A stretch of 64,000 bases of DNA. It comes from Chryseobacterium sp. JUb7 (GTDB lineage: Bacteria; Bacteroidota; Bacteroidia; Flavobacteriales; Weeksellaceae). Numbering within the stretch: the stretch's first letter is position 1; every line of letters starts with the position of its first letter. Below the pieces are notes generated by a model. The model had not been told where the DNA came from. It was given only the letters and a program-made list of their open reading frames with translations, and did not search any database. The stretch lies in NCBI RefSeq assembly GCF_024806495.1, contig NZ_JANUFF010000002.1, forward strand, positions 434,001 through 498,000, in the 5' to 3' direction. This document shows, piece by piece, positions 34,598 through 42,641 of the stretch. The position numbers and the translations under genes are program-made.

Positions 34598-35329
34598 TTA
34601 ATATATAAATTCATTTTTTATGAGATTTTTCCTGGCATTAAATTCTTTGATATATTTTAAACTGTTGACCAACTGCTCTTTCAGATAATCTTCACTGGGA
34701 TTGGTCATAAAACTGTAGATCACTTTATCATCTATTTCTATTGTAATCTGTCCGGAATTCCCTCTAGTAGGAAGCTCCGTAATAGTGATCGCTGCATTGC
34801 TTTTATCAGGAAGCTGGCTATACTGTAAATAAAACAAATCATAAAAATCTTTTCCTATCTTACTTTTTGTTTCGTCTATCGTGAGACCTTTAAGCTCAAA
34901 AACCACATCTTCTTCCACCTTGCTCACCTTTTGTCTGAAGAGATCATGATTGATTTCCAGACTGTCTTTTGCCACAAGCTTTTGAGTTTCTTCATCCTTT
35001 ACATAAAGAAAAACCTTTAAGGCATCTTTTTTTTCGTAATTAACATTGATCTCGGATAAAGCTTTTACTTCATTGGGATTGATAGAAAACTTTCCGCTTT
35101 GCTGATTGTTTGAGAGATTTCCGCTGTCTCCTTTTTTTATGGATACCAAAAGATAATTGAGCTCTTTATAGATAGACGTATTATTGGTAACAACAGCTTT
35201 TAGTTTGATCTGATTTTCGAGAATGCTGCTTTCAATTTTCGCAGATACTTTTTTATCTTCCTGTCCGTAACACAAGACAGACAGGAAGAATAAAATTGTA
35301 CACAAATTCAAAGAGCATAATTTTTTCAT
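34598..35329 (-). CDS. csgE: Curli periplasmic chaperone CsgE with long N-terminal extension
   Basis: A 243-residue protein with a signal peptide (LNLCTILFFLSVLCYGQ). The CsgE core is in the C-terminal half (about 130-243: FELKGLTIDETKSKIGKDFY, ITELPTRGNSGQITIEID). CsgE guides curlin to the CsgG pore and gives it specificity. E. coli CsgE is only about 129 residues, so about 110 residues here (a beta-rich region, ESSILENQIKLKAVVTNN and following) are additional. This extension may be a second binding domain. It sits between csgB and csgF, 11 bases from each. Confidence 0.85.
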   Translation of the reverse strand: MKKLCSLNLCTILFFLSVLCYGQEDKKVSAKIESSILENQIKLKAVVTNNTSIYKELNYLLVSIKKGDSGNLSNNQQSGKFSINPNEVKALSEINVNYEKKDALKVFLYVKDEETQKLVAKDSLEINHDLFRQKVSKVEEDVVFELKGLTIDETKSKIGKDFYDLFYLQYSQLPDKSNAAITITELPTRGNSGQITIEIDDKVIYSFMTNPSEDYLKEQLVNSLKYIKEFNARKNLIKNEFIY

Positions 35330-35340
35330 TATTCCTGTTT

Positions 35341-35739
35341 TTAATAATTTCTCATGAAAATCGTTTTGTTATCTCCTTTCACTTTAATCTCCATACCATC
35401 TGATATGCTGTTGCTTCCTGTGATATCAATGATATTATTGTTACCTTGGGCGGCAACCGTTGCTTTTGTTTCTGTATCAGTAAATGAATTAATAAAATAA
35501 AGTGTGTTATAATCTCCCGCCTGCATTACTGAAATATTAGTTTTTGCATTAAGGGACAATTCAGTATTATTAAAATCACCTACCTGGATAACAGTAGAGA
35601 AAGAATCATTCTGATCAGGATTTTGTTGAGCTATAACAGAAAGAACTGTCTGGCTGTTCACCTTATCCCAGTCAACCTGCTGTGCATTGACAGACAGAGA
35701 AAAAACAAGTGTAAGAGCACTGTATCCCAGCTTAAACAT
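35341..35739 (-). CDS. csgB: Minor curlin, CsgB-like nucleator
   Basis: A 132-residue protein with a signal peptide (LGYSALTLVFSLSVNAQQ). Its body has loosely repeated curlin-type units (VIQVGDFNNTELSL, VMQAGDYNTLYFI, VAAQGNNNIIDI, VKGDNKTI), more degenerate than in the large curlin and ending in a charged tail (GDNKTIFMRNY), as in nucleator proteins. It begins its own unit: csgA is closed by a terminator at 35843-35876, and a box plus shared motif lies upstream (35755-35827). A second structural subunit is an alternative. Confidence 0.8.
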   Translation of the reverse strand: MFKLGYSALTLVFSLSVNAQQVDWDKVNSQTVLSVIAQQNPDQNDSFSTVIQVGDFNNTELSLNAKTNISVMQAGDYNTLYFINSFTDTETKATVAAQGNNNIIDITGSNSISDGMEIKVKGDNKTIFMRNY

Positions 35740-35754
35740 GGCATTAATTTTACT

Positions 35755-35827
35755 TAAAGGTACATCAATAAAGGGCTGAAGAAAACACGTCTGGCAGGTA
35801 GAAATTAAAAATCACGGTTTTCAGGTA
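35755..35827 (-). promoter_or_regulatory. csgB promoter region with curlin-specific upstream motif
   Basis: On the minus strand a TACCTTTA box (35755-35762) differs from consensus in the last base. Exactly 43 bases upstream lies a motif (35805-35827) read as TACCTGAAAACCGTGATTTT followed by TAA. The csgA promoter has TACTGCAAACCATGATTTTT followed by AA at the same 43-base distance (36809-36830). The shared core is AAACCNTGATTTTTAA. Confidence 0.65.
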
Positions 35828-35842
35828 CTCTTTTTTTTAAGA

Positions 35843-35876
35843 CAAAAAAAAGGGGAAGCAAAAGCCTCTCCCTTTA
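35843..35876 (-). terminator. Terminator after csgA
   Basis: On the minus strand AAAGGGAGAGGC is followed by a short loop and GCTTCCCCTTTTTTTT; the stem is slightly imperfect. It lies about 33 bases after the csgA stop and separates the abundant csgA mRNA from csgBEFG. Confidence 0.7.
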
Positions 35877-35908
35877 GAATAAAAATTTATAGTTTACCTC
35901 TTAAGCGA

Positions 35909-36727
35909 TTAGTTAGACTGAGTAATGGTCATCGAATTGCTGTTACCCATCTGAACTCCTAAATGCATATGAGCGTCACCACTTTGACTTACCCAGGTAA
36001 AGTTATCATTACCCATTTGTACATCAAGAGCAGTATTAGAATTTCCTACCTGAATTTGATACAACTGGTTATCTGATCCCATTTGTAATCCGGCAGCAGT
36101 GTTATCATTTCCGACCTGAGCTGCCACTGCAAGGTTATCATCTCCTAACTGTACGTGAGCCGCTACGTTGTCATTACCATCCTGATACTGAACAAGAGCA
36201 TTTCCAGAGCCTACCTGTAAAGCAGTAGCTTCATTTCTTCGGCCAAGCTGTACCTGAGCTGCCCAGTTATCATCTCCTACCTGAATAGCGGTAGCACTAT
36301 TTCTTCTACCATCCTGATACTGAATAATCGTATTGTCTACTCCTAGCTGTATAGCCGTAGCTTCATTTCTTCTTCCTATCTGCCATTGATCTACTTCATT
36401 AGTAAGACCGATCTGTAATGTCTGAGCTTCATTACGGTTACCCACCTGGCTTACTTCATTGGAGTTTCCTATTCCCAACTGATCTACATCTATTGAGTTT
36501 CTGTTTCCAATACTTTCGGCAGTATTGCTGTTTAAAATACCCACCTGATCGATATCAGCGGTATTACGATTCCCATCTTGTGTCAAAGAGTTCATGTTCA
36601 AAAGACCGGTTTGGTCTACAGTAGCAACATTTAAGTTTCCGGTTTGAGTAGTTACATCAATATTTGCTTGTGCAAATGTGAAACCCATGGCCATTAGTGT
36701 AAATACACCTGTAATAAAGTTTTTCAT
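35909..36727 (-). CDS. csgA: Major curlin subunit CsgA-like with 23 eleven-residue repeats
   Basis: The start is the ATG at 36725-36727 (272 residues); an ATG 78 bases upstream falls before the promoter box at 36759-36766 and is rejected. The signal peptide ends at TFAQ (about residue 20). The remainder is exactly one 10-residue and twenty-two 11-residue units of the type xxNxxxxxQxG (for example RRNEATAIQLG, NDNTAAGLQMG, NSNTALDVQMG). The one clearly degenerate unit is the penultimate one (DAHMHLGVQMG). Curlin units stack as a beta-solenoid that forms amyloid fibres. E. coli CsgA has five 22-residue repeats, so this is more than twice as long. Acidic and arginine-rich units alternate. Confidence 0.93.
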   Translation of the reverse strand: MKNFITGVFTLMAMGFTFAQANIDVTTQTGNLNVATVDQTGLLNMNSLTQDGNRNTADIDQVGILNSNTAESIGNRNSIDVDQLGIGNSNEVSQVGNRNEAQTLQIGLTNEVDQWQIGRRNEATAIQLGVDNTIIQYQDGRRNSATAIQVGDDNWAAQVQLGRRNEATALQVGSGNALVQYQDGNDNVAAHVQLGDDNLAVAAQVGNDNTAAGLQMGSDNQLYQIQVGNSNTALDVQMGNDNFTWVSQSGDAHMHLGVQMGNSNSMTITQSN

Positions 36728-36758
36728 CTTAGTAAAAATTAATTGGTTAATAGTAAGA

Positions 36759-36830
36759 CAAAGGTAGCTTCTGAAGGTACTTGAGAAACCACTGCAAAAG
36801 TGCAAATTTTAAAAATCATGGTTTGCAGTA
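36759..36830 (-). promoter_or_regulatory. csgA promoter with curlin-specific upstream motif
   Basis: TACCTTTG (36759-36766) is a perfect -7 box on the minus strand, 32 bases before the csgA start. The motif at 36809-36830 matches that at csgB, at the same 43-base distance. CTGCAAA and TTTGCAG (36792-36798 and 36822-36828) form an inverted repeat overlapping it. Confidence 0.75.
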
Positions 36831-36991
36831 TCAAATGTCACTGTTTACCGTTTTTGTCGTATCACGGAAAATAATTACGTAGAAATACATAAAAACTTTA
36901 CATAATTAATCCCATAACCCATTTGGTGAATTATGATTAATTAACATGCTGTGCTCTTCTTTTCTTCGGGATATATTACTAAATTTGAAGT

Positions 36992-37618
36992 ATGAGTTTT
37001 GGAAAAGATTTATTACGAAAAATAAAAACCGCGGAACTGCCTGGTATAAATGCTCATGGAGTATTTTCACCACCGTCCCGTCCCGTATTTACTTATGATG
37101 AGGTTTTGGAAAAAAATCCAAAATTTGCTGCCGTGAACATTGTTTTGTACCTGAAAAATGATGAGTGGCATTTTCCGCTGATCCAAAGAACGATCAATGA
37201 ACATGACAGACACAGCGGGCAAATCTCTTTGCCTGGTGGGAAGCGCGAAGAAATGGATAAAGATTTTGCTGAAACCGCAGTCCGCGAAACTTCAGAAGAA
37301 ATCGGTATCGAAAAACATTATGTAAGAATTATCCGGGAGATGTCACCAATCTATATTCCCCCGAGCAACTTCTATGTGTATACTTATATTTCGTATACCA
37401 AAAAAAATCCTGAATTCATTTTACAGCAGAGTGAAGCCGTAGAAGTGATTGAGTTTCCGATTACGTCCTTCTTAAATCTTCCTGATCAACCTGAAATAAT
37501 GGCACTTCCAAGTGCTGCCGGACATGAAGTACCGGTTATCAATTTCAACGGATATATTATCTGGGGAGCTACAGCAATGATTTTAAGTGAATTCAGCCAG
37601 TTGCTGAAAAAAATGTAA
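36992..37618 (+). CDS. NUDIX hydrolase, CoA pyrophosphatase-like
   Basis: A 208-residue protein with the pattern of CoA-diphosphatase NUDIX enzymes: ISLPGGKREEMDKDFAETAV followed by RETSEEIGI, where the REx2EExG part of the box is intact. The N-terminus contains a PSRPVFTYDEVLEK segment common in this subfamily. Such enzymes hydrolyse CoA or other nucleotide diphosphates. A TAAATTTG box at 36980-36987 lies so close to the start that the mRNA might be leaderless. The box is divergent from csgA, with which it shares the intergenic region. It is followed by an acyltransferase gene 27 bases later. Confidence 0.82.
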   Translation: MSFGKDLLRKIKTAELPGINAHGVFSPPSRPVFTYDEVLEKNPKFAAVNIVLYLKNDEWHFPLIQRTINEHDRHSGQISLPGGKREEMDKDFAETAVRETSEEIGIEKHYVRIIREMSPIYIPPSNFYVYTYISYTKKNPEFILQQSEAVEVIEFPITSFLNLPDQPEIMALPSAAGHEVPVINFNGYIIWGATAMILSEFSQLLKKM

Positions 37619-37645
37619 CTTTGCACAATCGTGTTTAATTGAAAG

Positions 37646-38452
37646 ATGGCGAAGAAAAATATTTTCACTGATGCATTCGGTACACCCTATTTTTTAAAAA
37701 GGGTAATCATTTTTATTTTAGGATTTGTTTCTTACAGAAGATTCAATGGCTTTAATAAATTGAAAATAACAGGTACTGAGCACCTTGTGGATCTTCCGGA
37801 TTCCAATGTATTATTTGTATCAAACCATCAAACTTATTTTGCTGATGTTGCCGCAATGTACCATGCATTCTGTGCAGTTAACAACGGATATTTAAATACG
37901 ATCAAAAACCCGATTTATCTACTGAATCCGAAGATTGATTTTTACTATGTGGCTGCTGAAGAAACCATGAATAAAGGTATTCTTCCAAAAATTTTTAAAA
38001 TTGCAGGTGCTGTAACAGTAAAAAGAACCTGGAGAGCTGAAGGCAAAAATGTCAACAGAATGGTAGATCTTACTGAGGTTGATAATATTATGAAAGCCTT
38101 AGACAATGGCTGGGTAGCTACTTTCCCTCAAGGTACTACATCTGCTTTTGCCCAAGGAAGAAGAGGCACAGCGAAACTGGTAAAAAACCAGCGTCCGATT
38201 GTAATTCCCATTAAGATCAATGGGTTCCGAAGAGCATTTGATAAAAAAGGGCTTCGTGTAAAAGTAACGGGCGTAAAACCTACCATGGAGTTTAAACAGC
38301 CTCTCGATATCGATTACGATAAAGAAAACGCACATGAAATTTTGTTGAAAATTATGACTGCCATTGAGCAGACAGAAGATTTCAATTTATTACACAGTTA
38401 TGATGAAGAACTTAAAGCTAAAAAATTAGAACAAAAGGACTCAGATAATTAA
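37646..38452 (+). CDS. 1-acyl-glycerol-3-phosphate acyltransferase-like (PlsC family)
   Basis: A 268-residue protein with the LPLAT catalytic motif NHQTYFADV (about residues 60-68, HX4D) and the substrate motif FPQGTTSAFAQGRRGTAKL. It transfers an acyl chain to lysophosphatidic acid or a related acceptor at the inner membrane. An N-terminal hydrophobic segment (RVIIFILGFVSY) supports membrane association. It follows a NUDIX gene and precedes a small lipoprotein and mpl. The acceptor cannot be read from sequence. Confidence 0.87.
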   Translation: MAKKNIFTDAFGTPYFLKRVIIFILGFVSYRRFNGFNKLKITGTEHLVDLPDSNVLFVSNHQTYFADVAAMYHAFCAVNNGYLNTIKNPIYLLNPKIDFYYVAAEETMNKGILPKIFKIAGAVTVKRTWRAEGKNVNRMVDLTEVDNIMKALDNGWVATFPQGTTSAFAQGRRGTAKLVKNQRPIVIPIKINGFRRAFDKKGLRVKVTGVKPTMEFKQPLDIDYDKENAHEILLKIMTAIEQTEDFNLLHSYDEELKAKKLEQKDSDN

Positions 38453-38462
38453 AGTAAAATAT

Positions 38463-38903
38463 ATGAAAAGAATAATAGGGATCTTATTCGCAATCATAGT
38501 ATTAGTTTCATGCAATAGCCAAAAAGTATATTCAGATTTTGACGTAAGTTATTCTAAAAGCGGAGGTTATGCTCCTATTTATGAAAATTTACTGATAAAA
38601 GGTAACAATGCCCATTATTCTTTTGAAGGTCAGGGGAAAAAGTACAAACAGGATTTTAAAGTTTCTGATGAAGATTTAAAAAAAATAACAACTACTCTTT
38701 CTCAAAATAACTTCAGAAGAATACAGGAAGATCGTAAAAAGATCTATGATATTGTAGCGACCACGATCAATATAAAGACAGGTCCGAATGAAGGCAGTAA
38801 AACCGATGCCAGCTCGATCATGCCTAACTATAAAACGAACTGGAAAAACATCACCACTGTCTTTCAGGAGATCATTAATAATAATGTAAAAAACAGTAAA
38901 TAA
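38463..38903 (+). CDS. Small lipoprotein of unknown function
   Basis: A 146-residue lipoprotein with lipobox IIVLVSCNS (Cys about 17). The mature part is hydrophilic and beta-rich (VSYSKSGGYAPIYENLLI near the start). It lies 10 bases after the acyltransferase and 2 bases before mpl, so it is part of a cell-envelope operon. No family recognised. Confidence 0.7.
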   Translation: MKRIIGILFAIIVLVSCNSQKVYSDFDVSYSKSGGYAPIYENLLIKGNNAHYSFEGQGKKYKQDFKVSDEDLKKITTTLSQNNFRRIQEDRKKIYDIVATTINIKTGPNEGSKTDASSIMPNYKTNWKNITTVFQEIINNNVKNSK

Positions 38904-38905
38904 AG

Positions 38906-40243
38906 TTGAAGACCCATTTTATCGCTATCGGCGGAAGCGCGATGCATAATCTTGCGATTGCATTAAAAGACAAAGGATATCAGGTTACAGGTTCAGATGA
39001 TGCTATTTTTGAACCTTCAAAATCAAGGTTGGAAAAAAAGGGAATTTTACCCGCAGAATTGGGCTGGTTTCCTGAAAAAATCACTTCCGATATTGATGCT
39101 GTCATTCTTGGAATGCATGCTCATCAGGACAATCCTGAGCTGGCAAGAGCAAAAGAACTGGGTTTAAAAATTTATTCCTATCCTGAATTTCTTTACGAAC
39201 AGTCTAAAAATAAAACGAGAGTTGTGATCGCCGGTTCTCACGGAAAAACAACAATTACATCAATGATTCTTCATGTTCTGAATTTTCATCAGAAAGATGT
39301 TGATTTTATGGTGGGGGCTCAGCTGGAAGGCTTCGACTGTATGGTAAAACTGACGCAGGACAACGATTTTATGGTGCTGGAAGGTGACGAATATCTGTCT
39401 TCCCCTATTGATCTTCGTTCAAAGTTTTTATTGTATCAGCCCAATATCGCTTTAATAAGCGGCATCGCCTGGGATCATATCAATGTTTTCAAAACATTTG
39501 ACGATTATATAGAACAGTTCAGAAGATTTGTTGCAAGCATTACTCCGGGCGGAATTCTGGTATACAATGAAGAAGATGCTGAAGTAGTGAAAGTTGTGGA
39601 GGCTGCTGAAAATTATTTCAGAAAAATCCCTTACAACACTCCCGAATATGAAATCATGAATGGAAAAGTTCATTTAAAAACAGAAATGGGTGATGTACCG
39701 CTTTCTGTTTTCGGAGCTCACAACCTGTTGAATCTGGAGGGAGCAAGACATATCTGCCAGCATTTGGGGATTATGGATGAAGATTTCTATGAAGCGATTA
39801 TAAGTTTTAAAGGAGCTTCTAAGCGTCTTGAAAAAGTAGAAAGAGAAGATCAAGGAACACTTTATAAAGACTTTGCACATGCTCCAAGCAAAGTGAAAGC
39901 AGCTGTAAAAGCCTTTCAAGAGCAGTTTAAAAAAGATAAAAAATACGGTTTCCTGGAACTTCATACTTATTCAAGCTTAAATCCTGCATTTTTAGAACAG
40001 TACGATCATGCAATGGATGGCTTGGATGAAGCCATTGTCTTCTATTCTGAAGATGCCTTGAAGATCAAAAGAATGGAACCCATTTCTCCTGAGTTGATTA
40101 AAGAGAAATTCAAAAATGAAAACTTAAAAGTTTTTACCAGTGCTGAAGAACTTCACGCATACTGGGAACTATTGGACAAAACACAGGGAGTATTTCTGAT
40201 GATGAGCTCTGGTAACTTTGGAGGTCTTGATTTAACAAAATAA
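38906..40243 (+). CDS. mpl: Mpl-type UDP-N-acetylmuramate:L-Ala-gamma-D-Glu-meso-DAP ligase
   Basis: A 445-residue Mur ligase family protein. It shows the N-terminal nucleotide-fold motif IAIGGSAMHNLAIALKDKGY with GSDDAIFEP, the ATP-binding loop AGSHGKTTITSMILH (about 110), and further Mur motifs DFAHAPSKV and a final SSGNFGGL. Mpl rejoins peptidoglycan tripeptide from turnover to UDP-MurNAc. The start codon is TTG (38906), just 2 bases after the previous stop; no better ATG exists near it. MurC is an alternative, but the length and motifs fit Mpl better. Confidence 0.85.
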   Translation: MKTHFIAIGGSAMHNLAIALKDKGYQVTGSDDAIFEPSKSRLEKKGILPAELGWFPEKITSDIDAVILGMHAHQDNPELARAKELGLKIYSYPEFLYEQSKNKTRVVIAGSHGKTTITSMILHVLNFHQKDVDFMVGAQLEGFDCMVKLTQDNDFMVLEGDEYLSSPIDLRSKFLLYQPNIALISGIAWDHINVFKTFDDYIEQFRRFVASITPGGILVYNEEDAEVVKVVEAAENYFRKIPYNTPEYEIMNGKVHLKTEMGDVPLSVFGAHNLLNLEGARHICQHLGIMDEDFYEAIISFKGASKRLEKVEREDQGTLYKDFAHAPSKVKAAVKAFQEQFKKDKKYGFLELHTYSSLNPAFLEQYDHAMDGLDEAIVFYSEDALKIKRMEPISPELIKEKFKNENLKVFTSAEELHAYWELLDKTQGVFLMMSSGNFGGLDLTK

Positions 40244-40261
40244 ATATTTACATAAAAATAT

Positions 40262-40299
40262 AAGAGCTGTATTCATACGTGAATGCAGCTCTTTTTTAT
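40262..40299 (+). terminator. Terminator after mpl
   Basis: 14-bp near-perfect stem AAGAGCTGTATTCA / TGAATGCAGCTCTT (40262-40275 with 40280-40293, 4-nt loop) followed by a T-run. It closes the NUDIX to mpl operon. Confidence 0.88.
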
Positions 40300-40322
40300 T
40301 GACTTCATTTTTCTGTGTGTAT

Positions 40323-40541
40323 TTATTCCGTAGAATTTTCTCCGTTTGTTGGGATGCCGTTTTGATTCACTTTTTCTTGCTCCTGCGTACTTTTTTCATC
40401 TTCCGTACTCTCTGATGCCTCAGCAGAATGGAGTATATTTTGATAAATACTTTCTAAAGTTTCTGCAGAAGTTTCTTCTTTAGCACCTTCATCAGGGTGT
40501 GCAATGGGATCTGTAATTTCTGTTGGATTTTTAGAAATCAT
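40323..40541 (-). CDS. Small acidic hydrophilic protein
   Basis: A 72-residue protein very rich in Glu, Ser, Thr, Asn and Gln (for example ASESTEDEKSTQEQEKVNQN), with no Cys, no membrane segment and low complexity. It is probably disordered. It stands alone on the minus strand between terminators. Spurious prediction remains possible, but the clean ATG context and absence of any opposing gene argue for a real small protein. Confidence 0.55.
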   Translation of the reverse strand: MISKNPTEITDPIAHPDEGAKEETSAETLESIYQNILHSAEASESTEDEKSTQEQEKVNQNGIPTNGENSTE

Positions 40542-40610
40542 AACTTATTTTTTTGTGATTATTATATTTAAAGATAAACTTATTTTTTGATTTCTTGTAT
40601 CCAAATTCAT

Positions 40611-40641
40611 AAAAAAAGGAAGCTCTCATTAAAGCTTCCTT
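40611..40641 (-). terminator. Terminator after the aldo/keto reductase gene
   Basis: 9-bp stem AAGGAAGCT / AGCTTCCTT (40616-40624 with 40633-40641, 8-nt loop) with a T-run on the minus strand, 24 bases after the stop. Confidence 0.82.
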
Positions 40642-40664
40642 ATAATATTTGTAAAAAATTCTGA

Positions 40665-41540
40665 TTAAATATCTGCTACAGAATTCAACATTTTTTCTTC
40701 CCAAGCCGGATCTTTAGGATCAAAGAATAATCTTTTCCCAGTGTCTAAAGAACGAACCACATTCATTTCATCTTCTGTAAGCTCAAAATCAAAAACATTG
40801 AAATTTTCTTCAATTCTTGAGGGAGTTACAGATTTAGGTATTACACAGAACCCTTCCTGCAAGTGCCATCTCAGGATCACCTGAGCCACCGTTTTGTTAT
40901 ATTTGGAAGCAATATTTTTCAGCTCTGCATTATCCAGAAGCCCTGCATTTCCGTTTCCAAGCGGGCTCCATGGCTGAGTAATGATATTATTTTCTCTGTC
41001 GTATACCTGAAGCTCTTTTTGCTGGAAAATCGGATGTAGTTCTATTTGATTAATTACCGGAAGAACCGTAGAATTTGCTTTTAATTCCTCCATTTTCTCA
41101 ACCGTAAAATTACAAACTCCTATTGCTTTTATTTTTCCTTCATTGTAAAGTTCTTCCAATGCCTTCCACGCTCCTGTAAAATCCGAATACGGCCAGTGAA
41201 TCAAATACATATCCAGATAATCCAGCTGTAATCTGTCCAACGTTCTCTGAAAAGCACTTTTCGCTTTGTCATAGGTAGTATCCTGAACCCATAATTTTGA
41301 AGTGACAAACAAATCTTCTCTGTCTACTCCACTGTTTTTAATCGCATTTCCAACTGCTGTTTCATTTTGGTAAATAGAAGCCGTATCGATCATTCTGTAC
41401 CCTGTTTCAATGGCTTTGATCACAGCATTTTCACATTCCTGTAAATTTTCCATCTGCCAAACTCCGAAACCTAAAGCCGGGATGTCAACTCCGTTATTTA
41501 AAGTAATCACAGGCTGCCCTGTGTATGTTTTTTGTTGCAT
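40665..41540 (-). CDS. Aldo/keto reductase (AKR superfamily)
   Basis: The preferred start is the ATG at 41538-41540 (291 residues, MQQKTYTGQPVITLNNGVDI); a longer frame starts 69 bases upstream with an untypical leader. The AKR tetrad is visible: Asp and Tyr in IDTASIYQNE, Lys in TSKLWVQD, and His in YLIHWPYSD. The C-terminus has the NADPH-binding pattern IPKSVTPSRIEEN. It reduces aldehydes or ketones with NADPH; the substrate is unknown. It is a single-gene unit. Confidence 0.88.
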   Translation of the reverse strand: MQQKTYTGQPVITLNNGVDIPALGFGVWQMENLQECENAVIKAIETGYRMIDTASIYQNETAVGNAIKNSGVDREDLFVTSKLWVQDTTYDKAKSAFQRTLDRLQLDYLDMYLIHWPYSDFTGAWKALEELYNEGKIKAIGVCNFTVEKMEELKANSTVLPVINQIELHPIFQQKELQVYDRENNIITQPWSPLGNGNAGLLDNAELKNIASKYNKTVAQVILRWHLQEGFCVIPKSVTPSRIEENFNVFDFELTEDEMNVVRSLDTGKRLFFDPKDPAWEEKMLNSVADI

Positions 41541-41738
41541 ACTATTTAGTTTAATTATTATTAAGGTTAAACAAATTTGCAACAAAATTTTGGAATTCCG
41601 GGCTACCAATTTTACTTAAAATTAAGTTTCATCTGAAGATTCCTAATTCAAGAAATTTACATTTTCATTTCCACAAAACTAAGGTCTAAAGTCTAGCTTC
41701 TAATTTCTATTTTTTACTTTTGTTCAAAATTTAAAATT

Positions 41739-42173
41739 ATGCCACACCCAATCAGAATTGCTACTTCAGAAGATTATCCAAGAATCATGGAAATCTGGGA
41801 ATCTGCTGTAAAAGCGACGCACGATTTTCTTGCTAAAGATGATTTCGATTATTTTAAAGAAATTATTCCGAGAGATTATTTGCCGAATCTGGAAGTATAT
41901 TTAATTTCTGACAACAATAATCTGCAAGGTTTCGCATCTGTTGCTGAAGGAAATTTAGAAATGCTTTTCATTCATAATGATGCGCGTGGAAAAGGTTTGG
42001 GTAAAGAACTATATCAATTTATGAAAGAGAAAACGAATCTAATAAAAGTTGATGTAAATGAACAAAATCCACAAGCCATTGGCTTTTACGAAAAGCTAGG
42101 ATTCAAACAGGTCGGAAGATCTGAAAAAGATGGTTCAGGAAAAAATTATCCGATTATTCATATGAGTTTATAG
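41739..42173 (+). CDS. GNAT family N-acetyltransferase
   Basis: A 144-residue acetyltransferase with IRIATSEDYPRIMEIWESAV at the start and the acetyl-CoA-binding motif FIHNDARGKGLGKELYQFMK (Q/RxxGxG/A). A final NPQAIGFYEKLGFKQVGRSE is the usual GNAT end strand. The acceptor substrate is unknown. The next gene, also a GNAT, starts at the very next base, so they are translationally linked. Confidence 0.87.
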   Translation: MPHPIRIATSEDYPRIMEIWESAVKATHDFLAKDDFDYFKEIIPRDYLPNLEVYLISDNNNLQGFASVAEGNLEMLFIHNDARGKGLGKELYQFMKEKTNLIKVDVNEQNPQAIGFYEKLGFKQVGRSEKDGSGKNYPIIHMSL

Positions 42174-42641
42174 ATGGAAAATTTCATTTTTTATAAGATA
42201 AGATCAAAATCGGAAATCCCTTATGAATTACTTTTATTAGCGGATGAGACGAAAGAGGCAATTGACAAATATATTTTTGAATCTGATATTTACATTTTGA
42301 ATGATGGGCATCAGGATATTGCTGTCTTAGCTTTATACCCGATAGATGAAACCCAATTGGAAGTAAAAAATATAGCCGTTATTGAAGCTCACCGAAGCCA
42401 GGGAATCGGAAGTATTTTAATTGATAAAGCCAAAGAAATTGCTAGACAAAATCATTATACTCGTTTAATCGTCGGAACTTCAGATACCGGGTTTCAGCAA
42501 ATAAAGTTTTATGAAAAGAATGATTTTATAAAAAGTGGAGTCAGTAAAAACTTTTTTGTAGAAAATTACCCATTCCCTATTTTTGAAAACGGCTTACAGA
42601 TGCAAGACATGATCATCCTTACTCATCATCTTTCTGAATAA
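42174..42641 (+). CDS. GNAT family N-acetyltransferase
   Basis: A 155-residue acetyltransferase starting immediately after the previous stop. The CoA-binding motif is IAVIEAHRSQGIGSILIDKA, followed by KFYEKNDFIKSGV. Its last 48 bases overlap the end of the convergent LysR gene (42594-43514), so the two transcripts are complementary there. The substrate is unknown. Confidence 0.85.
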   Translation: MENFIFYKIRSKSEIPYELLLLADETKEAIDKYIFESDIYILNDGHQDIAVLALYPIDETQLEVKNIAVIEAHRSQGIGSILIDKAKEIARQNHYTRLIVGTSDTGFQQIKFYEKNDFIKSGVSKNFFVENYPFPIFENGLQMQDMIILTHHLSE

